9,077 nucleotides of DNA from Bacilli bacterium (GCA_024413875.1 JAKSVY010000057.1:1-9077), one strand, 5' to 3'; counted from the first letter of the stretch, positions 1 to 7,231 are shown. The notes: a model not told the origin generated them from the sequence alone. Program-made: numbers and translations.

Positions 1-953
1 TCATCTCTTAACTTTCTATAGTTAGAGTAAGAAAGGTTTTCATAGAAAACACCACATCTATTACCAACGAATTCTTTATTAACATCACCATCGTTAGCAG
101 CGAATTGTGAGTAACCATATACTTTTCTTTTCTTAGTACCGATAACTTCGTTAGTGAGTTTTCTTGCAACATCAAGACCTTCTAAGTATTTATCTGTTGA
201 ATAAGCTGAAATAACTTTACCTGAAGCATCTTTATCAAAACAGTGAGGAACATTCTTATAGAAGTTAGTGACTGATGGATAACCCCATTCAACATCACCT
301 AAAGCATATGCCTTATCAGTTAAGATAGTTGTATCCTCAGAAAAGACTTTTAAAAGATTATTAAATTGTTCCCAAGTGTATTCATCATTTTCTTGGTAAA
401 CACCTAACTTCTTAGCCCAGTCTCTTCTATATACATATGTAAATGGAGAGAAGTCTGTTTCTGGAGAAGTAATATCTTTCATAATTGGAAGACCATAAAG
501 TTTTCCATTGTATTTTAATGAATCAACATTTGAAATATTGTTGATCATACTTTGAATGTTAGGCCACTTAGATAAATCATCTGGTAAAGCTTTTGTAACA
601 ATACCTTCTGCCCAGTTTGTATAGAATTGAGCAATGTTATAGCTATCAATATCAAAGTGGAAAACATCTGGTAAGTTGTTACCATTAGCAGCAGATGTAA
701 CTTGTTCATCCCATTGTGACCAAGAGTATGATGAAACATCAAACTTAACATTGAACTTATCTTCAAGTTCAGCGGTGTAATCATCCCAACCTTGCCATGC
801 ATTAAAATAAAGGTTCTTTAAGTTTAAGATTAACTTACCGTCTTTAGTGTATTCGTCTCCACCTTTTTTCTTACAAGATGTAACTGACATTGAGGTTACT
901 GCAAGTACACCTAATGCAAGTCCTTTAACAATAATTTTTGTTGATTTTTTCAT
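1..953 (-). CDS. ABC sugar transporter substrate-binding lipoprotein (partial, 3' end outside window)
   Basis: This would be the extracellular solute-binding component that delivers an oligosaccharide to the two permeases encoded just upstream. The start is ATG at 953, preceded by a strong AGGAGG site with 7 nt spacing; that site overlaps the stop codon of the preceding permease gene. The first 27 residues form a lipoprotein signal: MKKSTK, a hydrophobic stretch, then V24-T-S-C27, followed by a lysine-rich segment. Beyond it the protein is rich in aromatic residues (for example an NAWQGWDD stretch near residue 50 and an SYSWSQWDEQ stretch), typical of sugar-binding proteins of the LplA/YtcQ type that accompany LplB/LplC permeases. 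The frame stays open for 317 codons to the left edge; relatives are often about 500 residues, so the C-terminal part is missing. The family is assigned from context and composition. The ligand is not readable from sequence; a beta-mannoside is inferred from the GH130 neighbour. Confidence 0.88.
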   Translation of the reverse strand, partial: MKKSTKIIVKGLALGVLAVTSMSVTSCKKKGGDEYTKDGKLILNLKNLYFNAWQGWDDYTAELEDKFNVKFDVSSYSWSQWDEQVTSAANGNNLPDVFHFDIDSYNIAQFYTNWAEGIVTKALPDDLSKWPNIQSMINNISNVDSLKYNGKLYGLPIMKDITSPETDFSPFTYVYRRDWAKKLGVYQENDEYTWEQFNNLLKVFSEDTTILTDKAYALGDVEWGYPSVTNFYKNVPHCFDKDASGKVISAYSTDKYLEGLDVARKLTNEVIGTKKRKVYGYSQFAANDGDVNKEFVGNRCGVFYENLSYSNYRKLRD

Positions 954-964
954 AATATTTCCTC

Positions 965-1879
965 CTAGCCTTTAATAGCTCCAACAACGATACCTTTAAC
1001 AAAGAATCGTTGAACGAATGGGTAAAAACACATCATAGGGACAATCGTAAAGAAGATTGACGCCATAACAAGACCTTCACCAAATGCTTTTTGGCTATTA
1101 GGTCCTTCGATAGACGTAGATGAGGTAACAATCATTTCTCTTAATACGAGTTGAAGTGGTCTCTTCCACGCTGTATCAATAAATAACATACCGTTATACC
1201 ATGAGTTCCAGTTACCAACTGCGAAGAAAAGTCCGACAGTAGCAAGCATTGGAAGTGATAACGGTAAATAAACCTTAAGGAAGATTTGGATATCATTCGC
1301 ACCATCAATGCGAGCAGATTCTTCAAGTTCCTTAGGAAGTGATTGGAAATAGTTACGCATTAATAACATATTAAATGTATCAATCGCACCTGGAATAATC
1401 ATAACTAAGATTGAGTCAACAAGACCTAATCCAACAATAAGGCTATAGTATGGAACAAGGCCACCGCCAAAGAACATAGTGACCAAGATCATGTTCATAA
1501 CAAAGTTCTTACCAAACCAGTTACTTCTTGATAAAGCGTAACCGGTAATAACAGTGAAGAATAATTGGTAAATTGTACCAACCACTAAAAGAATCATTGT
1601 GATTCCAAAACCGGACCATAGTTGATTGTTAGAGAATACCAATTTATACGCATCTAAAGTAAATTCCTTTGGATAGAATAAAACTGGAGTATTCATATAC
1701 GCTGTTTCAGATGAAACTGAGACAACAAATGCATAATAGAATGGGAAAATAACCGCGGCTGCGTAAAGAAATAAAATAATAAAGATAATAACGTCCATTG
1801 TGCCAAACTTGTTGTTTGGATTTCCGTTATTCTTCTTTTGAGCGAAAGGACTCTTATCTAGTGTTTTATTCCATCTCAT
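965..1879 (-). CDS. Carbohydrate ABC transporter permease, LplC/YtcP type (CUT1)
   Basis: Integral membrane subunit that would form the sugar channel together with the permease encoded immediately upstream. The chosen start at 1879 gives 304 residues and overlaps the upstream stop as TAATG; an AGAAAGGGG site lies 9 nt before it. An in-frame ATG at 1903 would add eight residues but lies inside the upstream gene and has no ribosome-binding site, so it is less likely. After a polar N-terminus, hydrophobic segments occur around residues 29-52, 92-113, 127-148, 155-172, 209-226 and 269-290, consistent with six membrane spans. The cytoplasmic EAA loop that contacts the ATPase is clear at about residues 187-210 (EESARIDGAND... 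then LPLSLP). The C-terminus ends in VKGIVVGAIKG, a usual ending for this permease subfamily. The stop is TAG at 965-967. No ATP-binding subunit is in the window; a shared MsmX-like ATPase elsewhere is likely. Confidence 0.93.
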   Translation of the reverse strand: MRWNKTLDKSPFAQKKNNGNPNNKFGTMDVIIFIILFLYAAAVIFPFYYAFVVSVSSETAYMNTPVLFYPKEFTLDAYKLVFSNNQLWSGFGITMILLVVGTIYQLFFTVITGYALSRSNWFGKNFVMNMILVTMFFGGGLVPYYSLIVGLGLVDSILVMIIPGAIDTFNMLLMRNYFQSLPKELEESARIDGANDIQIFLKVYLPLSLPMLATVGLFFAVGNWNSWYNGMLFIDTAWKRPLQLVLREMIVTSSTSIEGPNSQKAFGEGLVMASIFFTIVPMMCFYPFVQRFFVKGIVVGAIKG

Positions 1880-2820
1880 TAGATAATTCCCCTTTCTCCG
1901 CATGCTTTCGCGACACGGTCAGTAATTAAAACAAGAATGAATGACACAACAGACTTAAATAAACCGATCGCGGTGCCAAGTCCATAGTTCATACCAGACT
2001 TAAATGTTTGACGATAAATATATGTATCTAAAATATCTGCAACGTTATAAACAAGTGGGTTATAGAGGTTAAAGATTTGATCAAATCCCGCGGATAAGAT
2101 TCCTCCTACTGACATAATAAGGAGTAAGACCGCAGTTGGTTTAATTGATGGAAGAGTAATATTCCAAATCTTTTGCATACGAGTTGCACCATCAATATCA
2201 GCAGCTTCATAAAGTTCAGTCGAAATACCCGCCATAGTAGCGATATAAATAATTGAACTCCAACCAGCTTCTTTCCAAATATCAGAAAGGAAGATTAATG
2301 CCATAAAGAACTTTGAGTCACCCAAAAGATTAATTCTATCTCCACCAAGTTTAATGATAATTGAGTTAACAACACCTGTACTTGAGAAAAGAAGCATTAC
2401 GAAACCAGAAATAACAACCCAGCTTAAGAAGTGAGGGAATGTTACAACGATTTGAACAAATTTCTTAAAATGCTTCATTCTTAATTCATTGATAAGAAGC
2501 GCGACTGATAAAGCAGCGATAAATGAAATAAGAATCTTACCGACACCGATTAAAACAGTGTTACCTAAAACCCTCCAAAAGTTTTGATCCGCAAAGATTG
2601 TCTTAAAGTTATCAAAGCCAATCCAAGGAGAACCAAACAAACCGAGTTTTGGATAATATTTTGTAAATGCAATTAAAACACCATACATTGGAACGTAGTT
2701 AAAAATCGCATAGAAAATAATCGCTGGAATAATCATGATGATTAAATAGCGAGAACTTTTAATACGTTTCCCAATCCCATAAAAGAAGGATTGTCTTTTA
2801 GCGATTAATTGCTTTTCCAT
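1879..2820 (-). CDS. Carbohydrate ABC transporter permease, LplB/UgpA type (CUT1)
   Basis: First of the two membrane subunits of the sugar importer; it would pair with the LplC-type permease whose start codon overlaps its stop by 1 nt. It has 313 residues, the usual length. A basic N-terminus (to about residue 24) precedes a first membrane span at about 25-50 with the family-typical NYVPMYG at its outer end. Further hydrophobic segments lie near 88-110, 121-147, 171-198, 229-246 and 285-300. The EAA motif is at residues 204-228: YEAADIDGATRMQ followed by ITLPSIKP. The start ATG is only 3 nt after the GH130 stop codon (TAG at 2824-2826), and the Shine-Dalgarno match is poor (AAAGATAG), which suggests translational coupling to the upstream gene. 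Membership in the LplB-like permease family is well supported; the sugar is inferred only from the operon. Confidence 0.93.
   Translation of the reverse strand: MEKQLIAKRQSFFYGIGKRIKSSRYLIIMIIPAIIFYAIFNYVPMYGVLIAFTKYYPKLGLFGSPWIGFDNFKTIFADQNFWRVLGNTVLIGVGKILISFIAALSVALLINELRMKHFKKFVQIVVTFPHFLSWVVISGFVMLLFSSTGVVNSIIIKLGGDRINLLGDSKFFMALIFLSDIWKEAGWSSIIYIATMAGISTELYEAADIDGATRMQKIWNITLPSIKPTAVLLLIMSVGGILSAGFDQIFNLYNPLVYNVADILDTYIYRQTFKSGMNYGLGTAIGLFKSVVSFILVLITDRVAKACGERGII
1889..1897 (-). promoter_or_regulatory. Ribosome-binding site that fixes the LplC-type permease start
   Basis: On the minus strand AGAAAGGGG lies 9 nt before the ATG at 1879, inside the end of the upstream permease gene. It supports the TAATG overlap start over the in-frame ATG at 1903, which has no purine-rich site in front of it. 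Confidence 0.7.
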
Positions 2821-2823
2821 TTT

Positions 2824-3807
2824 CTATCTTTTGTGGTCCTTAATATATTTAACAACTCTATCAACAGTTGTGAATGCTAATGCAGTGTATGTATCAGCCG
2901 CTCCATAGTAAAGAGCGATTCTACCAGTCTTTTGATCGACTAAAGCACTTGTAGGGAATACAACATTTGGAACAAATCCAACTGTTTCATATTCTTCTTC
3001 AGGTGTTAAGAGGAATTCTTCGCATCTGTATAAAACTTTTGATGGATCTTCTTTGTCAAGAATTACACCACCAATTGAATAAACAAAACCATTACATGTG
3101 TTAGCAACACCATGGATGAAAAGTAACCAACCTTCATCGGTTTCAATTGGGTTAGCGCCAGCACCAATCTTAGTGCCGCACCACCATTCATATCCTCTTT
3201 CCATAACAAGTTCATGTTCACCCCAGAACTTCATATCTGGAGATTTCGAAAGGAAGATATCACCAAATGGAGTGTGTCCACTATCACTTGGTCTAGAAAG
3301 CATTAAATACATATCATCGACCTTGCGAGGGAATAAAACACCATTACGGTTGAATGGAAGGAATGGACGTTTATATTTAACAACTGTTTGGAAGTTATCA
3401 GTAACTTCACCAATTGAAATAGTTGGTCCTTTAAATTCATCACACCAAATTGTGTAATATTTGTCTTCAATTTTTACAAAACGAGGATCATAAGCATAGA
3501 TTGTCTTAACTGGATTGCCTTCTGGGTCAACAACTCTTGCCGGTTTTTCATCAAATTCAAAATTGATACCATCTTTACTTCTACCGAACCAAAGATATGG
3601 AACACCAGTATTTGTTTCTCCACGGAAAACACCACGGTATTCTCCATCAACTGGAAGAAGTGCACTATTAAAGATACGTTGAACACCTTTTACTGGATTA
3701 CGTCCAATAACTGGGTTCTTAGAATATCTCCAAATAGGTCCTTCAAATCCTTCTGGGCATTCTTCCCATGGCATGTTTTCTAAATTCTTTTCATTTAAGA
3801 CCTTCAT
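2824..3807 (-). CDS. GH130 family glycoside phosphorylase, probably beta-1,4-mannooligosaccharide type
   Basis: Cytoplasmic enzyme of 327 residues predicted to cleave the terminal beta-mannosyl unit of an imported oligosaccharide with inorganic phosphate, giving alpha-mannose-1-phosphate and a shortened sugar. GH130 hallmarks run in order: NPVIGRNP (31-38), RIFNSALLPVDGEYRGVFRGE (44-64), AYDPRF (105-110) whose Asp107 is the expected proton donor, NGVLFPRK (155-162), KIGAGANPI with GWLLFIHGV (213-234), NGFVYSIGGVILD (239-251), and VGFVPNVVFPTSALV with ALYYGAADT (276-306). Basic residues placed for phosphate binding (Arg109, Arg172, Lys213, His232) favour a phosphorylase over the phosphate-independent hydrolases of the family. 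Length and the CNGFVYS region suggest subfamily GH130_2. Alternatives are mannosyl-glucose, mannosyl-N-acetylglucosamine or beta-1,2-mannobiose phosphorylase. An AGAGGA site inside the end of lacI, 7 nt from the ATG, supports the start; only 2 nt separate the two genes. Confidence 0.9.
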   Translation of the reverse strand: MKVLNEKNLENMPWEECPEGFEGPIWRYSKNPVIGRNPVKGVQRIFNSALLPVDGEYRGVFRGETNTGVPYLWFGRSKDGINFEFDEKPARVVDPEGNPVKTIYAYDPRFVKIEDKYYTIWCDEFKGPTISIGEVTDNFQTVVKYKRPFLPFNRNGVLFPRKVDDMYLMLSRPSDSGHTPFGDIFLSKSPDMKFWGEHELVMERGYEWWCGTKIGAGANPIETDEGWLLFIHGVANTCNGFVYSIGGVILDKEDPSKVLYRCEEFLLTPEEEYETVGFVPNVVFPTSALVDQKTGRIALYYGAADTYTALAFTTVDRVVKYIKDHKR

Positions 3808-3809
3808 AT

Positions 3810-4817
3810 TTAATTCCTCTTAAGAACTGATTCTTTTTCTATATATTTACAATTAACAGTAATTTGCGAATACGCAAGTTGAGTGCCACTAAATAGATTA
3901 ACTAAGTAACGAGCAACCTCTGCCCCAATTTCTTGACGGGCAATGTTAAATGTAGATAGTTTTGGTGACACAAGTTCACCATCGATGATGTTATCAAATC
4001 CAATAACTGATACATCATCTGGGATTTTTAATCCTAATTGATTAATAGTTTTATATGCGTTTAACGCGATAATATCGTTCGCACATACAAGACCTGTAAA
4101 TTTCTCTTTCACTAATGCTTCTTTAAATGCCTTGTTATCAGCGTATTGGCCATCGTTATTATCAAAGATGATATTTACACCTTTAATATCTTTATTCGCG
4201 TCCATACAAGCTAAAAAGCCTTCATGTCTTTCTCTAAATGATGTCGCATTAGTGTCTGCTCCATAGAATGCGATTGTCTTATGACCTAAATCAATAAGAT
4301 GTTGGGTCGCATAATATGTTGAGTTGTAGTTTGAAAATTTTATTTGAGTAACACCGGCAATATGGAAGACCTTTGGGTCAACCTCCACGATTGGTTTACC
4401 AGTATTTCTAATGTAATTAAAAATTGAATCCGGATTGCTATGCATAATGATGTAAGCCTTAACATACTTATCATCTAATTTTGATAGCATATCTTTATCT
4501 AATTGCTCTTCTTCATAAACAAAGTACTCTAATTTAATCTTTGCTTGTTCAAGAGTTGAGTAGATTTCTTTAATAATTGGTTGCCAGAAGTTTTCCCTTA
4601 AAAGAACACTTGATGATATAACGAGTAAAACCTTCACAACTTTCTTCTTAGAAGAGTGAAGGTGGTCAAAATCATATCCAAGTTCAACAGCTTTATTAAT
4701 GATTAGTGAACGAGTGTTCTCGCCGACATTGTATTTCCCGGCAAGTGCACGGGAGACCAACCCCTTGGTCACCCCGCACTCACGAGCAATGTCTTCAAGG
4801 CGAACCTTATGTGACAT
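3810..4817 (-). CDS. LacI-family transcriptional regulator with atypical hinge
   Basis: A 335-residue regulator probably controlling this operon and itself. Residues 5-25 (VRLEDIARECGV then TKGLVSRAL) form the LacI-type helix-turn-helix, followed by TRSLIINKAVELGY (35-48). The hinge that normally reads YxPNxxAR is replaced by YDFDHLHSSKKK (48-59), lacking the Pro-Asn and Ala-Arg positions. From about residue 60 a periplasmic-binding-protein-like effector domain follows, with family-typical stretches: HLIDLGHKTIAFYG, FRERHEGF, LVCANDIIALNAYKTINQLGLKIPDDVSVIGFDNI and LSTFNIARQEIGAEVARYLVNL. The effector is probably a sugar or sugar phosphate from the pathway. The start has only a weak upstream GGAT; the gap to the upstream lipoprotein gene is 31 nt without a terminator, so transcription should continue through. 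Being second in the operon predicts autoregulation. Confidence 0.92.
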   Translation of the reverse strand: MSHKVRLEDIARECGVTKGLVSRALAGKYNVGENTRSLIINKAVELGYDFDHLHSSKKKVVKVLLVISSSVLLRENFWQPIIKEIYSTLEQAKIKLEYFVYEEEQLDKDMLSKLDDKYVKAYIIMHSNPDSIFNYIRNTGKPIVEVDPKVFHIAGVTQIKFSNYNSTYYATQHLIDLGHKTIAFYGADTNATSFRERHEGFLACMDANKDIKGVNIIFDNNDGQYADNKAFKEALVKEKFTGLVCANDIIALNAYKTINQLGLKIPDDVSVIGFDNIIDGELVSPKLSTFNIARQEIGAEVARYLVNLFSGTQLAYSQITVNCKYIEKESVLKRN

Positions 4818-4848
4818 ACTTTTTTATTTATCCGAAATTTAGTTTTAA

Positions 4849-7107
4849 TTAATAAACAAGGTACATATTATCGATTAATACGTAGATTGCTGATGATGGA
4901 CCTGATTTGAATGTGAAACCAAATCCGTAATAGTCTTTAGCCATTAATGTTAATGAGTAATTTTCCCATGTTGAACCAGCTGCAATTGTTAATGTTTCTG
5001 GTTTTGTAACATCAGTAGCTTGTTGGTTAGATGGAGTAACTTGCTTTGTGTAGAATGTACGAGCATTGATTGTGTAGCCAGAAGTATTTCCTTTAATTGA
5101 GAAGTGTAATTCTGCTGCTGTACCTTGAGATACTGCTGTACCGTTTGCAAGACCCATAGTCATTACACGCATTGTATTAGAATTGACTTTGTGTTTCATA
5201 GCCTTACCAGAACCACGGCCATTTGTTGTGTCGAGTTGGACATAGTCTGATGAACCCATTAATGACCAGTTGTTACCACCAACAGGAGATTGGTTAGATG
5301 TGCTTCCTGAGTAGTAATCTGAGAAGTATGCAGCTCTTAAACCTGTAACTGCTGCTGGATCTTTGTGGTTAGCATCATAACCTGTACCAGTTTCTGTGTA
5401 AGATTCGAAGTTATCAAGTAATTTACCAGCCTTGAAGTTTAATCCTTCAAGAAGTGAAGCATATGTTCCAGAAGATGACTTGTAAGTGATTGTCTTACCA
5501 TCTGCACTTAATGTACCAACATATGTTGCTATTGATGGGTTTGATAATGAAACTTCGCCATTATTCATAGCCATTGTGAAATCTAAGTTAGTTGCACCAA
5601 AACCAGTTGCAGTCATCTTTACAGCTGTACCATTAACCTTAAGGTCAATTAATGCATCACCTGATTCACAGATATATTCTTCATATGCCTTAACGTGAGT
5701 TTCAACTGATGAAGATGCTAATGTTGGAAGTAAATTTAAATCATCAAGATATAAAGCGTTTGAATTACCGTTTGCATCAGATGCATGATAGACACGTAAA
5801 TCATATGAAACGAATGTTGCAGCTAATTGCTTAACTGTAAGTCCTTTTGCAGCAGCAGCTTGTGCAATTGTTGCGCCACTACCATTGACATTCCATCCAG
5901 CATCATCGAAACGAACATTGTATGTTGTCCATGTTGTTGGAACGCTTGTTAATTTATAAGATGCATAATTACCATCTTTATCATTGAAGACTAATGAGAA
6001 TTGTTGGCCATCTGTCTTACCTTTGATTGTGAATGAAACACCATCAAAGCCATCCTTAACTGAGACAGCTGAATTGAACTTAAACCAAGCACCGTGGTTC
6101 CAGAAGTTGAGCTTAACGCACTTACCTTCTGTAACACCTTCATTTGCTGTATCAAGAACAATTGAAGCTGTACTATCTTTCCAAGAGTCAGAGTATTTTT
6201 GTGCTTTGTACTTATCAGCTAAGTCAGCATTTGATTCTGCTGAACCATCTTCTAAGACTTTAACAGCTGTTGCGTTTAATGCAACAACTGTACCCTTAGT
6301 AACAGCATCACCAGCGTAGTTAACTTTTGCTGTAGCATCATAACCAGCTGAAACAACAACTGCGAATGAGTCAGAAGCAGAAACTGTATATTCTGTTGCG
6401 TTGAAACCAAGTGGAGCAACTGAGACGCCTTCAGAGTTGAAGATTGTTACATAACCAGCAGCATCTGCGATTGTAATCTTTCCAGCTTCAGAAGAAACTG
6501 TTCCAAGTGCAACTGTCTTTGTTTCATATTCATAAGCAGCAGAAGCAGCACTATTCTTATATTCGATTGCGTCATTAGCGGCAACGACGGTAATTGAGTG
6601 GTTGCCAACTCTTTCACTAAGATCCCATTCTCTTTCTGTTGTTGATTCTACGAAGCATTCGCCATTATCGTAAACTTTGTAATAAGAAGCGTTTGCAACT
6701 TCTTCCCAAACAAGGCAGCCAGCACCTTCAGAGTAAGTAACGACTGGAGCAGCTAATTCTGTTGGTTCGAGTTTTGCTGTTTCTGAATCTTGGTAAGAGT
6801 AACCACATACTGAACATGTATGAGTTGTGTAACCACCAGCTTCATAAGTTGGAGCAGTTACTTCATCAACATAAGTGTGTGCAGCAAGATCGAGAACTTC
6901 TTCACAGCCACTGCATGTGTGCCAGTGATTTGTTTCATCTTTTGACCATTCAGCACTTGGTGAGTGTTCATGAACAGGAGTTGTATCGGTTGGGGTTGTG
7001 TCCGATGGAGTTGTGTCACCTGTTGGAGTTGTTGGTGTTGATGACTTATTACAGCCAGCAAGAAGCATTGCAGCAACGGCGACGAAAACTAAATTTGTTT
7101 TTTTCAT
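4849..7107 (-). CDS. Large modular surface lipoprotein with carbohydrate-binding-like domains
   Basis: A 752-residue exported lipoprotein, first gene of the operon, not recognised as a named family. The start at 7107 has an AGAAAGGA site 10 nt upstream and gives a clean signal peptide ending in LLAGC (Cys19); an in-frame ATG at 7158 would add 17 charged residues ahead of the signal and is rejected. Then: a Thr/Pro/Asp linker (about 22-45) with three DTTP units; a His/Cys module (46-113) with two HTCxxC motifs; an FN3-like beta domain (about 119-196); a small beta domain (about 198-282); a jelly-roll, CBM-like module (about 285-462) rich in Trp and ending in ALYLDDLNLL; a small beta domain (470-560); and a second jelly-roll-like module starting LLDNFESY (564) and ending IDNMYLVY (752). 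No catalytic motif is visible. It probably holds glycan at the cell surface. The domain boundaries are estimates by eye. Confidence 0.85.
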   Translation of the reverse strand: MKKTNLVFVAVAAMLLAGCNKSSTPTTPTGDTTPSDTTPTDTTPVHEHSPSAEWSKDETNHWHTCSGCEEVLDLAAHTYVDEVTAPTYEAGGYTTHTCSVCGYSYQDSETAKLEPTELAAPVVTYSEGAGCLVWEEVANASYYKVYDNGECFVESTTEREWDLSERVGNHSITVVAANDAIEYKNSAASAAYEYETKTVALGTVSSEAGKITIADAAGYVTIFNSEGVSVAPLGFNATEYTVSASDSFAVVVSAGYDATAKVNYAGDAVTKGTVVALNATAVKVLEDGSAESNADLADKYKAQKYSDSWKDSTASIVLDTANEGVTEGKCVKLNFWNHGAWFKFNSAVSVKDGFDGVSFTIKGKTDGQQFSLVFNDKDGNYASYKLTSVPTTWTTYNVRFDDAGWNVNGSGATIAQAAAAKGLTVKQLAATFVSYDLRVYHASDANGNSNALYLDDLNLLPTLASSSVETHVKAYEEYICESGDALIDLKVNGTAVKMTATGFGATNLDFTMAMNNGEVSLSNPSIATYVGTLSADGKTITYKSSSGTYASLLEGLNFKAGKLLDNFESYTETGTGYDANHKDPAAVTGLRAAYFSDYYSGSTSNQSPVGGNNWSLMGSSDYVQLDTTNGRGSGKAMKHKVNSNTMRVMTMGLANGTAVSQGTAAELHFSIKGNTSGYTINARTFYTKQVTPSNQQATDVTKPETLTIAAGSTWENYSLTLMAKDYYGFGFTFKSGPSSAIYVLIDNMYLVY
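6973..7017 (-). repeat. 15-bp tandem repeat, 3 units, coding the DTTP linker
   Basis: Three adjacent 15-bp units encode DTTPS, DTTPT and DTTPV (residues 31-45 of the surface lipoprotein). Synonymous differences between units show they are not a very recent duplication. They form part of the flexible Thr/Pro/Asp tether between the lipid anchor and the folded modules, a place where unit number often varies between strains. Confidence 0.8.
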
Positions 7108-7117
7108 CTTTTCAGAT

Positions 7118-7125
7118 TCCTTTCT
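7118..7125 (-). promoter_or_regulatory. Ribosome-binding site that fixes the lipoprotein start
   Basis: On the minus strand the sequence AGAAAGGA lies 10 nt before the ATG at 7107. No comparable site precedes the in-frame ATG at 7158, so 7107 is the start. The 7-bp inverted repeat at 7128-7144 ends 2 nt before this site. Confidence 0.75.
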
Positions 7126-7127
7126 AA

Positions 7128-7144
7128 GTGTATTTTGAATACAC
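7128..7144 (-). promoter_or_regulatory. Perfect inverted repeat in the leader of the lipoprotein gene
   Basis: GTGTATT and AATACAC form perfect 7-bp arms around a 3-nt centre. As RNA it would be a short hairpin in the 5' leader, ending 2 nt before the ribosome-binding site. As DNA it is a 17-bp palindrome that could be a repressor site. The sequence cannot distinguish the two. Confidence 0.5.
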
Positions 7145-7207
7145 CTAAATTTTCTCATACAAAGAGTTTATTTTTATAAATAAAGAGGTAAACAAAATTG
7201 TTATTTT

Positions 7208-7231
7208 AGTAAACATTTTAAAAAGTTTACT
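7208..7231. promoter_or_regulatory. Candidate LacI-family operator, 24-bp near-palindrome
   Basis: AGTAAACATTTT and AAAAAGTTTACT are inverted copies with 11 of 12 positions pairing, centred between 7219 and 7220. The GTAAAC and GTTTAC ends equal the half-sites of classical LacI/CcpA-type operators, but here they are 10 nt apart rather than joined. Further copies occur at 7188-7193 (GTAAAC) and 7237-7242 (GTTTAC); those extend to a 9-bp outer inverted repeat, GTAAACAAA at 7188-7196 and TTTGTTTAC at 7234-7242. The regulator encoded in this operon is the obvious candidate to bind here (inference). Confidence 0.5.

Noticed and set aside
545..802. Minus-strand open frame inside the solute-binding protein gene
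   Set aside because: It is a different frame of the binding protein, whose frame is open from 953 to the left edge with a lipobox and a strong ribosome-binding site.
3098..3457. Plus-strand open frame opposite the GH130 gene
   Set aside because: It lies wholly inside a strongly conserved enzyme gene, has no ribosome-binding site and no recognisable protein features.
4818..4848. Terminator or separate promoter between the lipoprotein gene and lacI
   Set aside because: No stem-loop with a T-run is present, and no -35/-10 pair at usable spacing was found in the 31-nt gap and the preceding bases.
5486..7127. Several plus-strand open frames opposite the lipoprotein gene (5486-5698, 5984-6319, 6762-7127)
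   Set aside because: They are mirror frames of a repetitive Thr/Ala/Ser-rich coding sequence; the composition is low-complexity and no start signals precede them.
7108..7158. N-terminal extension of the surface lipoprotein from ATG 7158
   Set aside because: It would put 17 charged residues before a standard lipoprotein signal peptide, and the inverted repeat plus ribosome-binding site at 7118-7144 belong to the leader.
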